Origin: Blastocladiella britannica
Lineage: Eukaryota; Blastocladiomycota; Blastocladiomycetes; Blastocladiales; Blastocladiaceae
Reading direction: 5' to 3'
DNA: 11,436 bases
Assembly (NCBI GenBank): GCA_025349905.2
Contig: MU625120.1
Span: 1-11,436 of the forward strand
The position numbers were made by a program, and so were the translations under genes. The notes under the pieces are model-generated. The model saw only the letters and a program-made list of their open reading frames with translations. It was not told the origin of the DNA and did no database searches. The number at the start of each line of letters is the position of its first letter. Position 1 is the stretch's first letter. Shown here in pieces: positions 7,357 to 11,436 of the stretch.

Positions 7357-9992
7357 ATGGCACCAACCTCGTACCAGGGCGACGACGCAGACGACACGCT
7401 GCAGCTGGACATGGACTCATCGTCGCGCAACTCGACGATCGAGCTGGCCGAGGACCTGCGCAACACCATTGCCGCCGTCGGCATCGATTCGCCCATGGCC
7501 GCATCGTATGCGCAGTACTGCCACTTGGCCGACCGGCTGGCCATCAACGATTTCGATGATCTTGCCACTGTTTCGGATGTGGTCAGCCCCATCCTGCACG
7601 GGCACTCGGCGTCCGAGCACCGGCTCAAAGTCTGTTTTGTTCATTTTTTCATTGTTTGATTCCGTCAAGGGCGGACTTACACCTTTATTGATATAGAATC
7701 TCCTAGTACCGTGCACTGAGCTGCTCATCCAGGTGCTGCGAGGGTACGCGCCTGAATATGCCGATCTTGCTCAGAATATTTCTCAACAAATGATAAAAAT
7801 CAGACAACTGTCGTCGGCGCATTTCATGGGCGAGGTCAAGAGCCGGCTGGATGACTACGAAGAGTACCTGGGCGAGCTTCCCGATACGGACGCGGCGCTC
7901 GGCACCGTACGTAGATCCCATTCCCAAGGACCCGGATGATGTCCTCACAACAATTCTTGATCTATGGTTACAGGAAGCAGCATGGACGTATCTTGCCCGA
8001 GAGTACTGGGAGCTGCTGGATCTCTTGTTTGTGCACGGCGCGAGTATTGCCCAGGACGACAGCATGTCCAATCCCGTGCCACTGAACCAGCTCCTCTCGC
8101 ACCAGCTGCTTGCCAGCATTAGTGCGTCATATAGCTCATTTGTGACATTGAATGAACGTACCTAACGATCTCTTGTTGAACGAAACGTAGATTTCCCCCG
8201 CGCTGCTCGCCAGGTGGTCATGGAGGTCGAGCATCTGTGGAACGAAGTGCAGCTGTGCGTACTAGTCTTCCGGTAAAGTTTGCATTTCATCTGCTGAATG
8301 TCGTGTACTGTACAGCCTGATCTTTGCCCAGCAATTCCAGGCAGCACACGACCTGCTCAAATTCCACTTGCCCACGACTTCAGAAGCGGGTCCTATCAGC
8401 GATGTCATGGTATTGCGATATATTCCTTTTTGATCAACTGCCAGGCCAACTCATACCGCAAAAATGGAAAATAGTCGCTCCTGCACCCGCTCCTGAGCTA
8501 CTCGGCCAAGAACCGCACGGTAGCGGCTCCAGCGTACATGAACCGCGCCAAATCCATGGCCTCGGTCGCGCGCAACTCGTCTGCCGGGCTAGCCATGGTG
8601 TTTTCGATTCTCGCCGGTGACAAGCGCGCAATCAGCGCGGCGGCAGAACGCCTGGCGCCCACCCTAACCATGGAAACGCCCTCGGGCACCGCCCTCGTCC
8701 CCGCCTGGCGGCTGGCGATCCCCGCCACGCTGGTGTTTTGGACGCCGGCCACCAAGGACCTAGCGACGCTGTGGGCGAAGCTGGGCGCAATCGCGCACGA
8801 GCAATCGGCCGGCGCCGACCGCGACGAGGACGTAGACGTGTACCAGGCGCTGTGGCTGACGACATTGCGCGGGGAACTGGCCACCGCGTTTGCTATTGCG
8901 TTGGAAATCGACCCGTGGCTGGCGGCCATGCTGGCGTTTGCGGCGAACGCTGTCGGGGATCCCAGTGACGCGTTTGGGCCCGCGGTGGTGTGCCGTGCCA
9001 CCGAGTTTGTGGCTGCGTACTGGGCATCCGCTGACTGGGTCCCTGTTGCTTCCACCCCTTCCTCTGTACGTCTCTTCACAGCCGGGAGGTCGAATACGTT
9101 GGCTCCTCCCACCGCCGCGGCGCTCCTGGCACACCGGGCGCGGTCCCTTGCTGCCGATCTGCTGGAAGCCATGCCCGAGTCGCCGTCGACCTCGCGGCTG
9201 GCGGCGGTGCTGCGTGTCACGAGCGCATTCGACCCAGCCCTCGATGCCGACGAGTCCCTGCGGCTGGCGGCCTGGAACGCGGCCCCCGCAGCCGACTTAC
9301 AAGCGGCCGCGGTGCATGCGGCGGGTGTGCGGGCCGAGACTCGCGGCGACCTAGCGCAGGCGACCGCATGGTACGACTGGGCCGGCGATGCCGAGAGCGT
9401 GTCCCGGGTGGCGGCCACCGCGCTTCGGGCTGCCGCCGAGTCGGGGAACGTCGAGTCGCTGGCGCCGCTGGTTTCGCTCGAGCTGTCGACCGACCGTACG
9501 ATGGATGACAACGTCATGATTGGTGATGGAGAGCATCAGCATCGGCAGCGCGACCCGCTCGCGGTCGTGCGCGCGTACTATGCGTACCGCGCATATCACT
9601 CCCGCCGTGGGCACTTTTCGCATGCGGCCGCCGCGCACCTGATCAATGTGCTGGACAGTACCGCGTTGCCGCTCACGTTGCTTCCGGAGTTGGCTATTGA
9701 GGCGCTCCAGTTCTTGAAAGGTACGCTTATTGCACTTTTCTCTCCAAGATCTTTGCTTCGATTGACCAACATTCATGCATATACAGCCGGACACGCGGTG
9801 TTTACATTCCGTCAGCTCCATGTGATCCTGGACCTCGTGCACGCATTCAAGTCGTCGCCGGCGCTGCCCGACGAAATGGCGAGCCTGGGCAAGAGCTACC
9901 AGGATCAGCTGGCGCCGCTCGAGATGGTCACGGCCGCATGTTTGCGCGCGTTTGAGCAGGGATCATTTGTTGATCGGATGGGAATCTCGTGA
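7357..9992 (+). CDS. NUP85: Nup85-like nuclear pore complex scaffold protein
   Basis: Probable Y-complex (Nup84/Nup107-160) nucleoporin with the all-helical ACE1 fold. There are seven exons: 7357-7629, 7697-7906, 7974-8121, 8191-8254, 8316-8409, 8475-9720 and 9787-9992 (2241 nt, 746 residues), with introns of 61-69 bp. No catalytic motifs are seen; the product is Ala/Leu-rich alpha-helix throughout after an acidic, Ser-rich N-terminus. Family resemblance by eye to human NUP85: EHLWNEVQLLIFAQQFQAAH (about 223-242) against its FWKVVLSIVLQGR/ARQLLS helix pair; ATAFAIALEIDPWLAAMLAF (about 399-418) against the IKECSIALSNWWFVAHL stretch; ATEFVAAYWASADW (about 438-451) against EYASGLFAHPSLW. Its length is close to yeast Nup85 (744). 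Start: the ATG at 7357 has A at -3 and G at +4. An in-frame ATG at 7321 would add 12 residues but is 3 bp after the previous stop and has T at -3. Another helical scaffold protein is the alternative. Confidence 0.68.
9721..9786 (+). other. Stop-free, frame-keeping 66-bp intron in the Nup85-like gene
   Basis: The donor G|GTACGC and acceptor ATACAG|CC match the other introns here in sequence and length. Because the length is a multiple of three and there is no in-frame stop, reading through adds 22 residues and leaves the frame intact, so an ORF finder would treat it as exon. The encoded insert (GTLIALFSPRSL...) is unlike the surrounding Ala-rich helices and the base composition is AT-richer, so I read it as an intron. 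Confidence 0.75.
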
Positions 9993-10049
9993 CAATTTGA
10001 TTAATTTACTCCTTCCTCCAAATATTGCACTGGATCTTCACTGAATACA
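9993..10049 (+). promoter_or_regulatory. 57-bp AT-rich intergenic spacer
   Basis: Separates the Nup85-like stop from the ATG of the membrane-protein gene. It is clearly AT-richer than the flanking exons and includes GATTAATTTA and pyrimidine runs. It must hold the first gene's 3' end and the next gene's start region. No defined motif was recognised. Confidence 0.4.
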
Positions 10050-11296
10050 ATGTCGGTTACTAGTGTACGTGTGGGCAATCCTCTCCTCAATCGAGTGCCC
10101 AGGTAAAGCCTAAATGAATCAATAATCAACAACAGCGCGTGTTTTTTTGGGACTCGACCAGTTTTTTCGCGGGCGCCAACATTGCACTAGACTTATGGAC
10201 ATGTTTGACAGCACTGCAACTGTGCCGATCCACGGCATGGAGGTCAAAATTTTACCTTGGACTGGCAACCGTGGCGTTGGCGCATGTGTTTGATTTTGCT
10301 CTCAGCTTGTATCCAACCAGTGATGGAGAAGATGGCACCGTGGGCATGTGGCTTACCCTTGTAACATTGGTTTGCGCGGCCTGGGATGGAGCTGGGTTCA
10401 CGATCATCAACTTTATGAGGTATTCATTAGCGACCATTTCAGTTGGAGTCAGATATTTACGGAATCTTCCTTAGTTTTTGGTCGGTCGGGGCATCGCGCA
10501 TGTACTGGCCAGCACGGATCCTGCTTGGACTATCGGCGATCAGCATTGTGGTCTGTGTGGTCAATAACCTGGTGTACGTGATCGGAGTTGTTCGATACGC
10601 ACACGACAGCGGCGACATGACATTGAGTGATATTGGCGACTCTGTATTCCTTGGTACGTTCCCGTATATATTTCGTCGTCACAGCAGACTGATACAATTG
10701 GAACTACAGTATGGGCCATCGCCGATGCCTTCATCAACGCCGCCATCTCCATCTCGTTCATAATGGTTCTCAAAAAGGTTGGAGCGGGACCCAACAGCAC
10801 CGATGCAATGCGTCGGCGGTACGGCCGGTTCCTCGCCAAGGTCCAAATCAACCAGTTCTTCCAGTCGGTGCTGGTAGTGGTGGCCAATCTTTTGCTCCGA
10901 CTGACTACCATTGATCCCAACTGGCTGGGCATCTACTGTGCCGAGTCGCTGCGGATGCGACTGTACCTGGCATTCTTGTTCCGGCTCAACGGCATGCTCA
11001 AGGGAAAGGACGGGTCCGAGTCTACCACTGGAAACGGTGGGAACTCGATCTTCCGCGACACGCTCTCGTTTAATGGCAGCGGGGCGGCGAGCAACCGAGC
11101 TGTTCACAACACCAGTGGAGGTGCACTTGAGTCGGTGGGAAAGGCGAGCGAGGCGTCGTCGATCAATCGTGGCGGTACTTCGAGTGGTACGGGGGGACTC
11201 ATGTCCAAGGTGCCGGCAGTGGCCACTGCGCGGCTACTTCTGGCAGTTCCTGGAGCACGGTCGCACACGGCCTCGAGGACAGGATCCACAAACTGA
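10050..11296 (+). CDS. Probable seven-helix membrane protein of unknown function
   Basis: I do not recognise the family with confidence. The model has exons 10050-10064, 10136-10419, 10475-10653 and 10710-11296 (1065 nt, 354 residues). The introns are 71, 55 and 56 bp, with donors GTACGT, GTATTC and GTACGT. Exon 1 encodes only MSVTS; the ATG frame otherwise stops soon, which supports the early donor. The second junction (AG|T) was chosen because it is the only GT..AG pair of normal length that keeps both flanking frames and the third hydrophobic segment. About seven hydrophobic segments are visible: FFAGANIALDLWTCLTAL, YLGLATVALAHVFDFAL, WLTLVTLVCAAWDGAGFTII, ILLGLSAISIVVCVVNNLVY, VWAIADAFINAAISISFIMV, FFQSVLVVVANLLLRL and a weaker one near LYLAFLFRL. 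A roughly 110-residue tail rich in Ser, Gly, Thr and Asn follows, as in cytoplasmic tails of receptor-like proteins. The architecture resembles fungal 7-TM orphan families such as DUF6534, but homology is unproven. The C-terminus is the least certain part. Confidence 0.6.
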
Positions 11297-11436
11297 CTTC
11301 CATCATGTGACCAAAAAAAATATTTTGTCAATATCTCTTTTACACGGCTGAGTGGGCTTTCGAAAGTTTCCATCTCACCAGCGATCTCGTCCGCTATGCG
11401 GGCGCTACACCAATTGTGCGATTGGTGCAGCAGAGA
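11297..11436. other. Right-edge stretch with open frame and small inverted repeat
   Basis: The 140 bp after the membrane-protein stop begin with an A/T-rich run (A8, then TATTTTG) that could be its 3' UTR. From about 11346 to the edge one plus-strand frame is open and protein-like (ends VRYAGATPIVRLVQQR) without an ATG. The minus strand is also open. A 7-bp inverted repeat, CACCAAT/ATTGGTG, with a 6-base loop sits at 11408-11427. The stretch could be a further exon of the membrane-protein gene, an exon of a new gene, or non-coding; the window ends before this can be decided. Confidence 0.35.

Noticed and set aside
9066..9081. GTACGT...TTCACAG, looking like a 16-bp intron in the Nup85-like gene
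   Set aside because: It is far too short to be spliced and its removal would shift the frame. The sequence reads as normal coding sequence.
8498..9517. Minus-strand ORF of 339 codons
   Set aside because: It lies opposite the large exon of the Nup85-like gene. The translation is Ser/Ala/Arg-rich low complexity, as expected for an antisense frame of GC-rich coding DNA.
10420..10442. Alternative acceptor TTTCAG giving a 23-bp intron in the membrane-protein gene
   Set aside because: Too short, and it puts the next exon in the wrong frame. The acceptor TTAG at 10474 gives 55 bp and keeps the frame.
11408..11427. Inverted repeat CACCAAT/ATTGGTG as a terminator or tRNA stem
   Set aside because: Only a 7-bp stem, no U-tract and no tRNA features, and it lies in an open reading frame in nuclear eukaryotic DNA. 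Probably chance.
1..11436. Functional cluster (secondary-metabolite or arsenic-resistance type)
   Set aside because: Apart from the duplicated epoxide hydrolases, the neighbours are unrelated in function and orientation. No synthase, transcription factor or arsenic reductase is present.

Overview
This is a stretch of eukaryotic nuclear DNA. Six protein-coding genes are broken by short spliceosomal introns. I resolved 22 complete introns; all but a few measure 54-73 bp (one is 189 bp). They have GT...AG ends, and many donors begin GTACG or GTATT. Exons are GC-rich, genes are separated by only tens to about 240 bp, and the protein set fits a fungus. GC content, compactness and the weak match of the last gene to known families suggest an early-diverging (zoosporic, e.g. 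blastocladiomycete-like) fungus. That placement is inference, not proof.

Layout, left to right. On the minus strand: the N-terminal 528 residues or so of a cytosolic-type Xaa-Pro aminopeptidase (24-1797, running off the left edge); an ArsB/P-type ion transporter of 602 residues (2039-3920); and a microsomal-type epoxide hydrolase of 409 residues in 8 exons (3969-5643). A 164-bp divergent promoter follows (5644-5807). On the plus strand: a second, paralogous epoxide hydrolase of 403 residues in 6 exons (5808-7317); a Nup85-like nuclear pore scaffold protein of about 746 residues in 7 exons (7357-9992); and a polytopic, probably seven-helix membrane protein of 354 residues with a Ser/Gly/Thr-rich tail (10050-11296). 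The last 140 bp carry an open frame that may belong to another exon or gene.

The two epoxide hydrolases are the one clear functional unit. They are head-to-head duplicates, share three intron positions (and two exons of exactly equal length, 104 and 189 nt), and keep the full catalytic set (Asp nucleophile, two Tyr, Glu, His). Each also has a GACTCTCTT motif in sense orientation about 31-45 bp before its ATG. The other genes (peptide turnover, metalloid/anion transport, nuclear pore, orphan membrane protein) look like unrelated neighbours. I see no mobile element, CRISPR array, RNA gene or obviously novel multi-gene system. The noteworthy points are gene-structure details and the orphan membrane protein.
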